A stretch of DNA of 14,408 bases, from contig DAAQ01000024.1 in assembly GCA_001701225.1 (NCBI GenBank), positions 1-14,408 on the forward strand, in the 5' to 3' direction. Of this stretch, positions 1-7,174 are shown one piece after another. A program made the translations under genes and the position numbers. This stretch comes from Bacteroidales bacterium H5. Its GTDB lineage: Bacteria; Bacteroidota; Bacteroidia; Bacteroidales; Muribaculaceae. The notes under the pieces were generated by a model. It was not told where the DNA came from and searched no databases. It saw only the letters and a list, made by a program, of their open reading frames with translations. Positions within the stretch are counted from its first letter, which is position 1. Every line of letters begins with the position of its first letter.

Positions 1-35
1 TAAGCCGCATCTGCCATATAGGAATATAACATCAA

Positions 36-641
36 TCACATCATCCCGTCCAGATACAGCTGCGCCTCGGGGCCGAGGTTGAACACGAGGTCAAGGATGC
101 TCAGACCCGGGATGAATCCGAGCTTGTCCTGGCGTACCTGACGGTATGGTGTCCACACTGCAGGAGGGACAATCACGGCCTCCTCGCCTCCGGCAACAGG
201 CTCGCCAAGAGCGAGGATGCGACGTATCTGCGCGTCCCACGCCAGGGCAAGCTCCTCAAGACGCGGATAGCGGTCGGCGACACCTGCAGTGAGCATGGGG
301 AGGAATCTGTCGATATAGAATTCAAAATAGGGTGTGCGCCCGTATGCGCTCTCGAGTGCGACACGGTGCACGTCCCACCACGCGCCGTGGTCAGAGATGC
401 GGATGTCGCTCCACAGACACCTGTGGGTGTCTGGCTTGGCTATGGGCACGGTGAGCTCGAGACGGCCGCGTGTGTCGGCGATGACAAAACGGTGTGTGGC
501 CTTGTCGCGCTTGTCAAAGCGCGTGTCCCACCTCTGGGCCGAGCCGCCGCAGGCCCATGCCGCCGCATAGTCGGCCACCCCCGCGCACAGGCGCGGAGGC
601 AGCGATACGGTCTTGTCGGGATACCTGACGGGACGTGGCAT
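36..641 (-). CDS. WbqC-like family protein
   Basis: A 201-residue protein resembling the WbqC-like family, which is found near polysaccharide and glycolipid genes; its biochemical role is not firmly established. The family pattern is visible: a strand with LTVPI (about residues 63-67), then W..HR.ALESAYGRTPYFEFY (about 89-109), and near the C-terminus PYRQVRQDKLGFIPGLSILD followed by LVFNLGPEAQLYL. No signal peptide or membrane segment is apparent, so it is probably cytoplasmic. Its ATG overlaps the lepB stop by one base (TGATG), so it is very likely translated from the dapB-lepB-wbqC mRNA by coupling. The length is normal for the family and the gene is complete, ending with TGA 35 bp from the window edge. 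The family assignment is good; the function is inferred only from the family name and context. Confidence 0.85.
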   Translation of the reverse strand: MPRPVRYPDKTVSLPPRLCAGVADYAAAWACGGSAQRWDTRFDKRDKATHRFVIADTRGRLELTVPIAKPDTHRCLWSDIRISDHGAWWDVHRVALESAYGRTPYFEFYIDRFLPMLTAGVADRYPRLEELALAWDAQIRRILALGEPVAGGEEAVIVPPAVWTPYRQVRQDKLGFIPGLSILDLVFNLGPEAQLYLDGMM

Positions 642-2098
642 CAGTCAGTATATTTCGGGCTGTCGGGATTGGCGTCGCGCAGGATGCGGTTCCAGCGTAT
701 GCCGCCGTTGAATATGGACTTGTCCTTGTCAAACGAGATGAGAACCCTCTCGGGGCGTCCCACGATATGATCTTCGGGCACGAATCCCCAGTAGCGCGAG
801 TCGAGCGAGTTGTCACGGTTGTCGCCCATCATGAAATAGTAGTCCATCTTGAAGGTGTATGTATCGACAGGCTTGCCGCCGATATACATCTTTCCGTCGC
901 GCCACTCGGCGTCGCGGTTCCCCTCGTAGTCGCGTATCACGCGGCCATAAATCTGCCATGCACGGGGCCCCATCTGCAGCCTGGCACCCTTGGCGGGTAT
1001 CCAGAGCTCGCCGTAATCCGAACGGGTCCAGTTGTCGGCCACCCCTGCGGGATAGAGCATCTCGCCGGGCTGTGCGGGCATCTGCATCACCTTGGCCACA
1101 GACTTGTCGGCCTCAAGGGCCTTGACCATGGCGGGAGTGAGGGGCGCGGCATAGACGGTGGGCACCGTGCCGTCGTCGTTGACGATGAACCCGAGCGCAC
1201 GCAGCGCAGGGATGTCGTCGACGGTGACAGGCACCGTGTGGCGGTCGTCGACAGCCACACCGAGCTCGTCCCACATGGCGTCTGTCATGCTACCCTGACG
1301 AAGCTGGAAATAGTGGTTGTACTGCACGTTCTCGGGCTGGGGAATGGCCTCACCGTTGATATAGACAATCCCGTCGCGGATGGCGATACGCTCGCCGGGC
1401 AGTCCGACGGCGCGCTTGACATAGTTCTCGCGGCGGTCTACAGGACGCCATATTATCTCGCCGAAGGTCTGCGGATTAGACTCTATGGCCTCGCGTCCGT
1501 ACATACGCACCAGCGTATAGTAGTCGGGATTCTGCACCTTGGCGCACACGGTGTCTCCGGCTGGGAAGTTGAACACCACGATGTCGCCGCGCTCAATCTT
1601 GCCGAGCCCTTTGAGACGGTGGTACGACCACTGCGGATTCTCGAGATAGCTCTTGGTGTTGATGATGGGGAAGGTGTTCTGTACCAGCGGGAAATGTATG
1701 GGGGTGTTAGGCACACGCGGGCCGTAGGCCATCTTGTTGACCCACAGATAGTCGCCGACAAGGAGCGACTTCTCGAGCGAGGAGGATGGTATCTGATAGT
1801 TCTGCCCCACGAAGGTGAAGACAAAATAGACCAGCACGAGGGCATAGACGATGGCATCGACCCAGCTCATCACCGCACGCACGGTCTGGTTCTTTGATTT
1901 CTTCCACCATGTGAAGGGGATATAGCCCAGGATATAGATGTCAAGCAGCAGCAGCCACCACAGGGCCACCCACCAGTTGCCGAGCCATGCCACCCAAAGG
2001 AAGAATATGAGCGAGACAATGCCGAAACGCACCCAGCGGGTGGGACGGGTGGCGGCGATACGCTCCATGAATGAGGGAGATTTCTTGCTGGCGGTCAT
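641..2098 (-). CDS. lepB: signal peptidase I (long Bacteroidales form)
   Basis: Type I signal peptidase, an inner-membrane serine/lysine protease that removes signal peptides from exported preproteins. Hydrophobic segments at about residues 23-40, 43-60 and 80-98 anchor it. The catalytic serine box reads PSSSLEKSLLVGD (nucleophile probably S107). The lysine box reads NYVKRAVGLPGERI (general base K228). The conserved C-terminal box GDNRDNSLDSRYWG is at 425-438. At 485 residues it is much longer than the E. coli enzyme (324). The extra length is an insertion of more than 100 residues (about 255-375) between the lysine box and the last box, which I recall as usual for Bacteroidales LepB. Its ATG overlaps the dapB stop by four bases (ATGA), and its stop overlaps the wbqC start. 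All catalytic residues are present, so the enzyme should be active. The role of the insertion is unknown. Confidence 0.95.
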   Translation of the reverse strand: MTASKKSPSFMERIAATRPTRWVRFGIVSLIFFLWVAWLGNWWVALWWLLLLDIYILGYIPFTWWKKSKNQTVRAVMSWVDAIVYALVLVYFVFTFVGQNYQIPSSSLEKSLLVGDYLWVNKMAYGPRVPNTPIHFPLVQNTFPIINTKSYLENPQWSYHRLKGLGKIERGDIVVFNFPAGDTVCAKVQNPDYYTLVRMYGREAIESNPQTFGEIIWRPVDRRENYVKRAVGLPGERIAIRDGIVYINGEAIPQPENVQYNHYFQLRQGSMTDAMWDELGVAVDDRHTVPVTVDDIPALRALGFIVNDDGTVPTVYAAPLTPAMVKALEADKSVAKVMQMPAQPGEMLYPAGVADNWTRSDYGELWIPAKGARLQMGPRAWQIYGRVIRDYEGNRDAEWRDGKMYIGGKPVDTYTFKMDYYFMMGDNRDNSLDSRYWGFVPEDHIVGRPERVLISFDKDKSIFNGGIRWNRILRDANPDSPKYTD

Positions 2099-2886
2099 CT
2101 GGACTGGATTTTAAGTATGTCAGACATCATGTCGTCTATGCTGAAGACACCCTTGCGGCCGGCAATCCACTCGGCTGCCATCACGGCACCGAGGGCAAAT
2201 CCGTCGCGGCTCTTGGCCTCGTGGGTCAGTGTAATGGTGTCGACATCCGAGTCCCATGCCACGGTATGTATGCCGGGCACCTCGCCACGGCGTATGGCCA
2301 GCACGGGGAGTTCGGTCGCGGTGGCCTCGGCCGCATTCTCGGGGGCGGCTGTCCTGACACCCTCGTCGTCGACGCGCACCTCGCCCACGGCACGGTAGCC
2401 GGTGAGCAGGCCATCGGCCTCGACAATATCCCTCGCCATGGTGAGTGCCGTGCCCGAAGGGTAGTCGAGCTTATGGATATGATGGGTCTCGGTGAGCTCG
2501 GGCATGTACTGAGGCAGGTGCCCCATGATTGCCGCGAGCTGACGCGACACGAGGCGTGTCACATAGACTCCGATAGAGAAATTGCTCGACGCCAGCATGG
2601 CGCTCCCGGCTTCGGCGACGGCCTTCTCGACCTCGGGCAGCCTGTCATACCAGCCGGTCGAGCCACATACCACGGGGACACCGCGGCGCACGGCCTTCTC
2701 GACATTGGCAGGGGCCGTCGAAGGGGTGGTGAACTCGATGGCGGCCTCAGCCGAGGCAAAAGCCTCAGAGTCCATATCGCCGATATTCCCGGCATCTATC
2801 ACGGCCACAATCTCGTGGCCCCTCTCGCGTGCTATACGCTCGACGGCATGACCCATCTTGCCATAGCCTATAAGTGCTAACTTCAT
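2095..2886 (-). CDS. dapB: 4-hydroxy-tetrahydrodipicolinate reductase
   Basis: DapB reduces 4-hydroxy-tetrahydrodipicolinate with NAD(P)H in the diaminopimelate/lysine pathway, feeding peptidoglycan and protein synthesis in the cytoplasm. The Rossmann nucleotide-binding motif GYGKMG is at residues 7-12. The core has STGWYD (76-81) and SNFSIGV (101-107). The active-site block ETHHIHKLDYPSGTAL spans 133-148, with the expected His pair, K139 and the PSGTA substrate loop. GEVPGIHTV follows in the C-terminal half. The length of 263 residues is normal. It is the first gene of a tight dapB-lepB-wbqC set. I found no clear TAnnTTTG promoter in the 96-bp spacer to the porin gene, so it may be read through from the sigma/porin promoter or from a promoter I cannot see. 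That spacer holds a strong inverted repeat. Confidence 0.95.
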   Translation of the reverse strand: MKLALIGYGKMGHAVERIARERGHEIVAVIDAGNIGDMDSEAFASAEAAIEFTTPSTAPANVEKAVRRGVPVVCGSTGWYDRLPEVEKAVAEAGSAMLASSNFSIGVYVTRLVSRQLAAIMGHLPQYMPELTETHHIHKLDYPSGTALTMARDIVEADGLLTGYRAVGEVRVDDEGVRTAAPENAAEATATELPVLAIRRGEVPGIHTVAWDSDVDTITLTHEAKSRDGFALGAVMAAEWIAGRKGVFSIDDMMSDILKIQSR

Positions 2887-2898
2887 AATCTATGATTT

Positions 2899-2982
2899 CT
2901 AGTTTTTCTGGTTGAACTAGACCAACTAGTTCAACCAGAAAAACTCTTTAAACTTTAATCTCTAATCTTTAAACTCTATCTC
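2899..2982. repeat. Degenerate 9-bp tandem repeat in porin/dapB spacer
   Basis: The spacer can be read on the plus strand as consecutive 9-base units that mostly begin with CT or CC: ctagttttt, ctggttgaa, ctagaccaa, ctagttcaa, ccagaaaaa, ctctttaaa, ctttaatct, ctaatcttt. The first five units (2899-2943) resemble those in the hisA/hisF spacer. The later ones merge into TTAAAG-type sequence on the coding strand, next to the porin stop codon. There is no gene here. The array supplies the inverted repeat at 2901-2945. Confidence 0.6.
2901..2945. repeat. Perfect 20-bp inverted repeat with 5-nt loop
   Basis: The left arm AGTTTTTCTGGTTGAACTAG (2901-2920) and the right arm (2926-2945) are exact reverse complements around a 5-base loop. 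In RNA from either strand it would form a 20-bp hairpin, 41 bp upstream of the dapB ATG. It is AT-rich and not followed by a U tract in the minus direction, so it does not look like a standard intrinsic terminator. It could act as a processing or stability hairpin between porin and dapB mRNA. Function is inferred; the symmetry is directly visible. Confidence 0.8.
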
Positions 2983-4035
2983 TCAGAACCTTATCACCAG
3001 CTCGGCGCATACTTTGTCGGCGGCGTCGAGCGAGGGGGCCTTTACCCCGTGGTGATACAGATACTTCTCATAGTCGACACGGAGGTCGCAGTGTACGGTC
3101 TTCCACGCGTATGTGAGCGTGGCACCTACGGTGACACGGTTGCGCGCGGGGTCAGTGGTGACGAGGGCACCATCCTTGTCGCGGTGCCCGTCGCTGTGGG
3201 CGGTCATACCGTCATAGCGGGCCTGGACGGAGGCACGGTTGAAGATACCTGCCTTAAGTGGAAACCCGTAATCGGCAAAAAAGTTCCATGCGTGAGCCGC
3301 GCGGTGGCGGTTGTTCACGTAGTGCTTGTTCATATATTCGGCCTCGAGGGTCAGCCCCCCGCAGACCCATCCGGCACTCGCGCCGAGCAGGTTGATGCGC
3401 ACCGAGTCGGGCACAAGGGTCTCAGCACCCGCAGCAAACGACAGTCCGGCTCCGGGCTTGACAACGACCTTTCCGGCATAAGCCAGCGTCTTGACCCAAC
3501 GTATCTGGTCGGTGATCGACGTGGGATTAAACGCTCCGGCCTCGGCGGTGAGCATCTGCCACGACCATGAAGCCTTGGCACCGACACCGCGCACGTTGCA
3601 CATCTGCTTGCCTATGAAAGAGCGGTTGGCAAATAGATAGTTGGAGGGTGCCTTGAAACAGTCGGTACCGAACGGCAGGCGGAACTGTCCGGCCTGAAGC
3701 CTCAGCCCCGGGGCAACCTCAAGGCGTCCCCAGGCGTCGAGTATCTTCATGGTACCCCGGTCGCACAGGTCGGTCTGCACGAACCAGTCGATGGCGGGCG
3801 AGAGACGCCCGTCGATGGCCAGGCGGGCGTTGCGCATCTGGAAACGCTCCTCGCCACCCTCGGTGGCCAGCTCATATCGGGCCCTGAGGGCTCCGTGGAA
3901 ATGCGGGATGCGGTCGATGGCCTCGGCCTCCGAGCCCCATGCAGTGAATGACGTGATAAAAAGCATCAGCCCCGTGAGGATGATGACCCCCGGGGCGGAC
4001 TGGAAGAGAGGAAGACGGCTTACAGACGGCTTCAT
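2983..4035 (-). CDS. OprO/P-type outer-membrane porin
   Basis: A 350-residue outer-membrane beta-barrel protein resembling the phosphate-selective porin O/P family; the real substrate in Bacteroidetes is unknown. Residues 1-35 form a signal peptide: a basic start, then a hydrophobic stretch (about 17-33) ending at TAWGS. The mature part opens with HFHGALRARYELAT and FQMRNARLAIDGRLSPAIDW, the typical first hairpins, followed by alternating amphipathic strands and LQAGQFRLPFG (about 113-123), a recurrent motif in this family. The protein ends in aromatic Phe (ELVIRF), as expected for barrel assembly by BAM. It starts 30 bp after the sigma-factor stop, so the two are probably cotranscribed. It is on the short side for the family, but no frame break is seen. 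Barrel identity is confident; phosphate selectivity is not supported. Confidence 0.8.
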   Translation of the reverse strand: MKPSVSRLPLFQSAPGVIILTGLMLFITSFTAWGSEAEAIDRIPHFHGALRARYELATEGGEERFQMRNARLAIDGRLSPAIDWFVQTDLCDRGTMKILDAWGRLEVAPGLRLQAGQFRLPFGTDCFKAPSNYLFANRSFIGKQMCNVRGVGAKASWSWQMLTAEAGAFNPTSITDQIRWVKTLAYAGKVVVKPGAGLSFAAGAETLVPDSVRINLLGASAGWVCGGLTLEAEYMNKHYVNNRHRAAHAWNFFADYGFPLKAGIFNRASVQARYDGMTAHSDGHRDKDGALVTTDPARNRVTVGATLTYAWKTVHCDLRVDYEKYLYHHGVKAPSLDAADKVCAELVIRF

Positions 4036-4065
4036 TTTGAGTTCTTACATTTTCATTATTCGGTT

Positions 4066-4656
4066 TCAGACGGCCAGGACGATGTTCTTCTCGTTGGCGA
4101 TCCGGCGCATGTTGAGGATGGCATATCTCATGCGTCCCAGCGCTGTGTTGATGCTGACTCCGGTGGCCTCGGCAATCTCCTTGAACGACATGTTGCGGTA
4201 GACCCTCATCACCAGCACCTCGCGCTGCGGGTCGGGCAGGGACATCACGATGCGGCGCAGGTCCTCGTCTATCTGCTCGCCCACCATCTCGTCCTCGACA
4301 TTGCCGTCGCACAGGTCGCGGCGGTTGAGCAGGTCACAGCTGTCATCGTCGGTCGAGACAGTGTTCTCAAGACGCTCCTGACGGAAATAGTCTATGATGA
4401 GGTTGTGGGCGATGCGCGTGAGCCAGCCCGAGAACTTGCCGTGCTCGGCATAGCGCCCCTGCTTGATGGTCATGATGGCCTTGACGAATGTCTCCTGGAA
4501 GATGTCGTCAGCCACATCGTGGTTCTTCACGATGTGGAAGATGTAGGTATAGACCTTCTGCTTGTGTCTTTCGAGCAGTACGTCGAACGCCTCGTTATTG
4601 TCGTTGGCATAAGCGGCGACCAGTTCGGAGTCGGTCAGCTTAGTCAGTTGTTCCAT
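4066..4656 (-). CDS. ECF-type RNA polymerase sigma factor
   Basis: A 196-residue sigma-70 family protein of the extracytoplasmic-function type, which would direct RNA polymerase to a set of promoters. Region 2 covers about residues 22-93, with DIFQETFVKA (51-60) and KFSGWLTRIAHNLIIDYFRQ (74-93) for core binding and -10 recognition. Region 4 covers about 133-185, with LPDPQREVLVMR and the helix-turn-helix SFKEIAEATGVSINTALGRM (157-176) for -35 recognition. The acidic linker at 100-130 (TDDDSCDLLN..DLCDGNVEDE) is distinctive and resembles an ECF factor I recall as widespread in Bacteroides. No FecR-like or other anti-sigma gene is adjacent; the next gene downstream is the porin. Its upstream region has a good primary-type promoter, so basal transcription by the housekeeping sigma is likely. 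The regulon is unknown. Confidence 0.9.
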   Translation of the reverse strand: MEQLTKLTDSELVAAYANDNNEAFDVLLERHKQKVYTYIFHIVKNHDVADDIFQETFVKAIMTIKQGRYAEHGKFSGWLTRIAHNLIIDYFRQERLENTVSTDDDSCDLLNRRDLCDGNVEDEMVGEQIDEDLRRIVMSLPDPQREVLVMRVYRNMSFKEIAEATGVSINTALGRMRYAILNMRRIANEKNIVLAV

Positions 4657-4779
4657 TGTTTTCTCACTGTGTTTGATTAGAGTAGCAATGTTCTATAGGC
4701 AATTTGATTTTATGTTAAAAATTAGTAAAATGTTATCAATTCAAGAAAGTTGCATACAATATTCCTGTGTTTCAATGTG

Positions 4780-4811
4780 CAAATTTACAAAAAGTCCCCT
4801 ATCCCGACAAA
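4780..4811 (-). promoter_or_regulatory. Bacteroidetes-type promoter for sigma factor/porin
   Basis: On the minus strand the -7 element TAAATTTG (4787-4780) fits TAnnTTTG exactly, and a -33 TTTG lies at 4811-4808 with a 20-bp spacer. Transcription would start near 4773, giving a leader of about 115 nt before the sigma-factor ATG. The surrounding DNA (4657-4850) is AT-rich and otherwise shows nothing I can name. Confidence 0.7.
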
Positions 4812-4853
4812 TAAATTGACAATATTTAACCACAAGAGACACAATAATCAATG

Positions 4854-4974
4854 AGAAATTAGAAATTAGGAATTAGAAAAAATGATGAATTAGGAATGAG
4901 GAATTAGAAATTAGAAGATGGTTCAGCCACTTTCATTCCTGATTCCTCATTTCTAATTTCTAATTTCTAATTCC
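4854..4974. repeat. Inverted arrays of 7-bp repeats after hisIE
   Basis: The plus strand carries purine-rich heptads (agaaatt, agaaatt, aggaatt, then degenerate, then attagaa, attagaa) from 4854 to 4916. It then carries the same motif inverted (ttcattc, ctgattc, ctcattt, ctaattt, ctaattt, ctaattc) from 4931 to 4974. The innermost exact arms are 4900-4916 and 4958-4974, 17 bp each and perfectly complementary. The last 22 bases of hisIE lie inside the second array. Confidence 0.75.
4877..4974 (-). terminator. Possible transcription terminator of the his operon
   Basis: Reading the minus strand, the inverted heptads (17-bp perfect arms at 4974-4958 and 4916-4900) can fold into a long hairpin that starts within the end of hisIE. 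It is followed after about 17 bases by a run of six T (4882-4877). This is a plausible end for the his mRNA before the sigma-factor promoter. The stem is AT-rich and the T run is offset, so this is not a textbook intrinsic terminator. It is an inference from position and symmetry. Confidence 0.3.
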
Positions 4975-5549
4975 CTTTCAATGTCTTCGAGTGTGACTCC
5001 CATCTGCTCGAGGAGGACGAGGTAGTGGTACATGAGGTCGGAGGCTTCGTAGATGAATCGGCTGCGGTTGCCGTCGACAGCCTCGATGGCACTCTCCACG
5101 GCCTCCTCGCCCACCTTCTGGGCTATCTTCTTGACACCTTTCACAAAGAGGCGGGTGGTATAGCTCCCCTCGGGCATCTCCTCGTGGCGGCTGCGTATCA
5201 ATGCCGAGAGACGGCGGATGAAACCATCGCTCCCGGGGGTATCAAAACACGCCTCCGTACCGCGATGGCAGGTTGGCCCGGCGGGGATGGCCTTGACAAG
5301 CAGGGTATCGCGGTCGCAGTCGGGAAACATTTCCACGACAGTGAGTGTATTCCCGGAAATCTCCCCTTTGGTCCATAGGCATTTACGGCCACGCGACCAG
5401 AACGTCACAAGTCCCGTGGCGAGGGTCTTGTCGAAAGCCTCGCGGTTCATATAACCCAACATCAGTACACGCAGTGTCACCGAATCCTGTACGACAACAG
5501 GCAACAGCCCGTCGCCCGTCTTTGTCAAATCAAAATCGTCAAATGTCAT
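4953..5549 (-). CDS. hisIE: Bifunctional phosphoribosyl-AMP cyclohydrolase / phosphoribosyl-ATP pyrophosphohydrolase
   Basis: HisIE carries out steps 2 and 3 of histidine synthesis: pyrophosphate removal from PR-ATP (HisE) and ring opening of PR-AMP (HisI). The HisI domain (about 1-105) shows WSRGRKCLWTKGEISGN (51-67), the metal-binding DCDRD (77-81) and the zinc cysteines C94 and C101 within AGPTCHRGTEACF. The HisE domain (about 108-198) shows PEGSYTTRLF (126-135), KKIAQKVGEEAVE (140-152) and YEASDLMYHYLVLL (167-180). The total of 198 residues is typical of the fusion. It is the last gene of the operon, 49 bp after hisF. Its final residues ELEIRN and the TAG stop are encoded by the GAAATTA-type repeat that continues downstream, so the C-terminal tip appears to derive from the repeat array. 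Confidence 0.97.
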   Translation of the reverse strand: MTFDDFDLTKTGDGLLPVVVQDSVTLRVLMLGYMNREAFDKTLATGLVTFWSRGRKCLWTKGEISGNTLTVVEMFPDCDRDTLLVKAIPAGPTCHRGTEACFDTPGSDGFIRRLSALIRSRHEEMPEGSYTTRLFVKGVKKIAQKVGEEAVESAIEAVDGNRSRFIYEASDLMYHYLVLLEQMGVTLEDIERELEIRN

Positions 5550-5607
5550 AACCCTTTAAACTTTAATCTTTAACCCTATAACCTTTAACCCTTAACCTTT
5601 AAACTCT
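5550..5607. repeat. 7-bp tandem repeats in hisF/hisIE spacer
   Basis: The whole 49-bp spacer and the hisF stop codon consist of degenerate heptads. On the plus strand these read aaccctt, aaccttt, aaccctat, aatcttt, aaacttt and similar; on the coding strand they appear as TTAAAGG-type units. The hisF stop TAA (5601-5599) falls in a TTTAAAG unit, and the hisIE ATG follows a GGGTT unit directly. No Shine-Dalgarno-like sequence separate from the repeat is seen. Confidence 0.7.
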
Positions 5608-6357
5608 CACCTCAATCCCATACCCGAGAAGCTCGCGTTTCAGGCTGCGGGGTGTCATCTCGCCATAATGGAAGATGCTTGCAGCGAGGGCCGCGTCGGC
5701 ACCTCCGGCAGTGAGCACCTCGGCTATGTCGGCCACACTCCCGGCACCTCCCGAGGCAATGACAGGCACAGCCACACTGTCGGTGAGGCGGCGATAGACA
5801 TCGCAGGGATAGCCTCGCCGGGTGCCGTCATGGTCCATGGAGGTAAACAGAATCTCACCCGCGCCACGCTCCACAGCCTCGCGGGCCCAACTGAAAAGCT
5901 CCAGTCCTGTGGGGCGCGAACCGCCGTGTGTCGTCACCATCCATTGCCCCCGAGCGTCCGTGCGGGCGTCAATGGCCACCACCACAAACTGCGAGCCATA
6001 CCTGCGGGCAATCTCGGTGATAAGCCCGGGATTCGCCACCGCGGCAGAGTTGACCGTAATCTTGTCGGCCCCCGCATCGAGCAGACGTGCCGCATCGTCG
6101 GCCGAAGAGATGCCACCTCCCACCGTAAAGGGGATGTTGACACGTTCGGCGACACGCTCGACCATCCTCACAAGGGTGGCACGCCCCTCGCGCGAGGCGC
6201 TGATGTCGAGAAACACCAGCTCGTCGGCACCCTCGGCAGCATAGCGCGCGCCAAGCTCGACGGGATCGCCCACATCGGCAAGCCCCTCGAAATTGACACC
6301 CTTCACAGTCCGCCCCTCCTTGACATCAAGGCACGGTATAATCCTTTTTGCAAGCAT
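5599..6357 (-). CDS. hisF: Imidazole glycerol phosphate synthase, cyclase subunit
   Basis: HisF forms the (beta/alpha)8 cyclase subunit of IGP synthase. It uses ammonia channelled from HisH to turn PRFAR into IGP and AICAR. The protein starts MLAKRIIPCLDVKEGRTVKG, with catalytic D11 in CLDV. The second catalytic aspartate is D130 in VVVAIDARTD. Phosphate-binding glycine loops are seen at FTVGGGIS (77-84) and VIASGGAGS. At 252 residues the length is normal. It lies after hisA, separated by a 100-bp spacer full of 9-bp and 7-bp repeats, and is followed by hisIE. Its partner hisH is two genes upstream in the same operon. All key residues are intact. Confidence 0.98.
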   Translation of the reverse strand: MLAKRIIPCLDVKEGRTVKGVNFEGLADVGDPVELGARYAAEGADELVFLDISASREGRATLVRMVERVAERVNIPFTVGGGISSADDAARLLDAGADKITVNSAAVANPGLITEIARRYGSQFVVVAIDARTDARGQWMVTTHGGSRPTGLELFSWAREAVERGAGEILFTSMDHDGTRRGYPCDVYRRLTDSVAVPVIASGGAGSVADIAEVLTAGGADAALAASIFHYGEMTPRSLKRELLGYGIEVRV

Positions 6358-6378
6358 ATTCTGATGATTTTAGTCGGG

Positions 6379-6480
6379 ATAGCTGGTCTAGTTGAACTAG
6401 TTGTTCTAGTTGAAATAGTTAAACTAGAAAAACTAAAAAAACCTTAACCTTTAACCATTAACCTTTAACCTCTAATTCTT
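6379..6480. repeat. 9-bp and 7-bp tandem repeats in hisA/hisF spacer
   Basis: From 6379 to 6441 the plus strand reads as seven 9-base units: atagctggt, ctagttgaa, ctagttgtt, ctagttgaa, atagttaaa, ctagaaaaa, ctaaaaaaa. From about 6442 to 6480 it changes to heptads of the AACCTTT type, which run into the 3' end of hisA. The 9-bp part resembles the porin/dapB spacer: both contain ..aGTT.AAc.AGAAAAACT on the plus strand. It also gives runs of seven and five T on the coding strand (6441-6435, 6432-6428). Confidence 0.75.
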
Positions 6481-7174
6481 CCAGCCTTATCCTCCCCTCA
6501 TATATCGCCTTTCCCACAATCACGCTCTTCACGCCGTCGGCGTCAAGGCGCTCTATGTCGGCAAGCGAGGAGACACCCCCCGAGGCCGTGAACTCGATAG
6601 CCGGATACCGGGCATCGAGAATCCTGTAAAGCTCAAAAGCGGGTCCCGCAAGCATCCCGTCGCACGAAATCTCTGTGACTATGGCACGTCCGAGCCCGAA
6701 GGGTGCGAAACGCTCGACAAGATTGCCGATAGTGAGGTCTGAGTCCTCGAGCCAGCCGCTCACGGCCACCTTGCCGTCGCGCACGTCAGCCCCGAGCACC
6801 ATACGCTCGCCATAGCGGACAAGCCACCCCTCCATGAGTTGCGGATTGCGCACGGCCACACTTCCTATCACCCCCCAGGTCGCCCCGGCGTTGAAGAGGT
6901 CGCGCACATCCTCGTTGCGTTTCAGGCCACCCCCCCACTCTATGCGGGCGTTGTTGACCGAAGCCATCTTCTCGAGCAGATGCAGCTCGAGGGGCTTCCC
7001 CTCGCGGGCACCGTTCAGGTCCACTGCATGGATATGCGTGAGGCCGTGGTCGATAAAACGCTTCACCATATCTACCGGGTCGGCGCCGTAGGTGGTCTGC
7101 GTGTCATAGTCGCCGCGTGTCAGGCGCACGCACTTGCCCCCGATGATGTCTATGGCAGGAATTATATTAATCAT
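6458..7174 (-). CDS. hisA: ProFAR isomerase (phosphoribosylformimino-AICAR-P isomerase)
   Basis: HisA catalyses the Amadori-type isomerisation of ProFAR to PRFAR, the substrate of IGP synthase. It is a (beta/alpha)8 barrel related to HisF. The catalytic aspartates are D9 (IIPAIDIIGGKCVRL) and D130 (MVLGADVRDG). Other family marks are HAVDLNGAREGKP (49-61), IEWGGGLK (78-85) and the C-terminal phosphate loop TASGGVSS. At 238 residues the length is normal. Its start overlaps the hisH stop by four bases (ATGA), so translation is coupled. Its last residues LEVKG and the TAA stop are encoded by a TTAGAGGTTAAAGGTTAA stretch that continues as the repeat array in the spacer, so the 3' end of the gene seems built from repeat sequence. 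Confidence 0.98.
   Translation of the reverse strand: MINIIPAIDIIGGKCVRLTRGDYDTQTTYGADPVDMVKRFIDHGLTHIHAVDLNGAREGKPLELHLLEKMASVNNARIEWGGGLKRNEDVRDLFNAGATWGVIGSVAVRNPQLMEGWLVRYGERMVLGADVRDGKVAVSGWLEDSDLTIGNLVERFAPFGLGRAIVTEISCDGMLAGPAFELYRILDARYPAIEFTASGGVSSLADIERLDADGVKSVIVGKAIYEGRIRLEELEVKG

Noticed and set aside
2901..2945. Intrinsic terminator between porin and dapB
   Set aside because: The stem is AT-rich and there is no U tract after it in the minus direction, so it is listed as an inverted repeat only.
4854..4974. CRISPR array
   Set aside because: The units are 7 bp, degenerate and contiguous, with no spacers between repeats and no cas genes.
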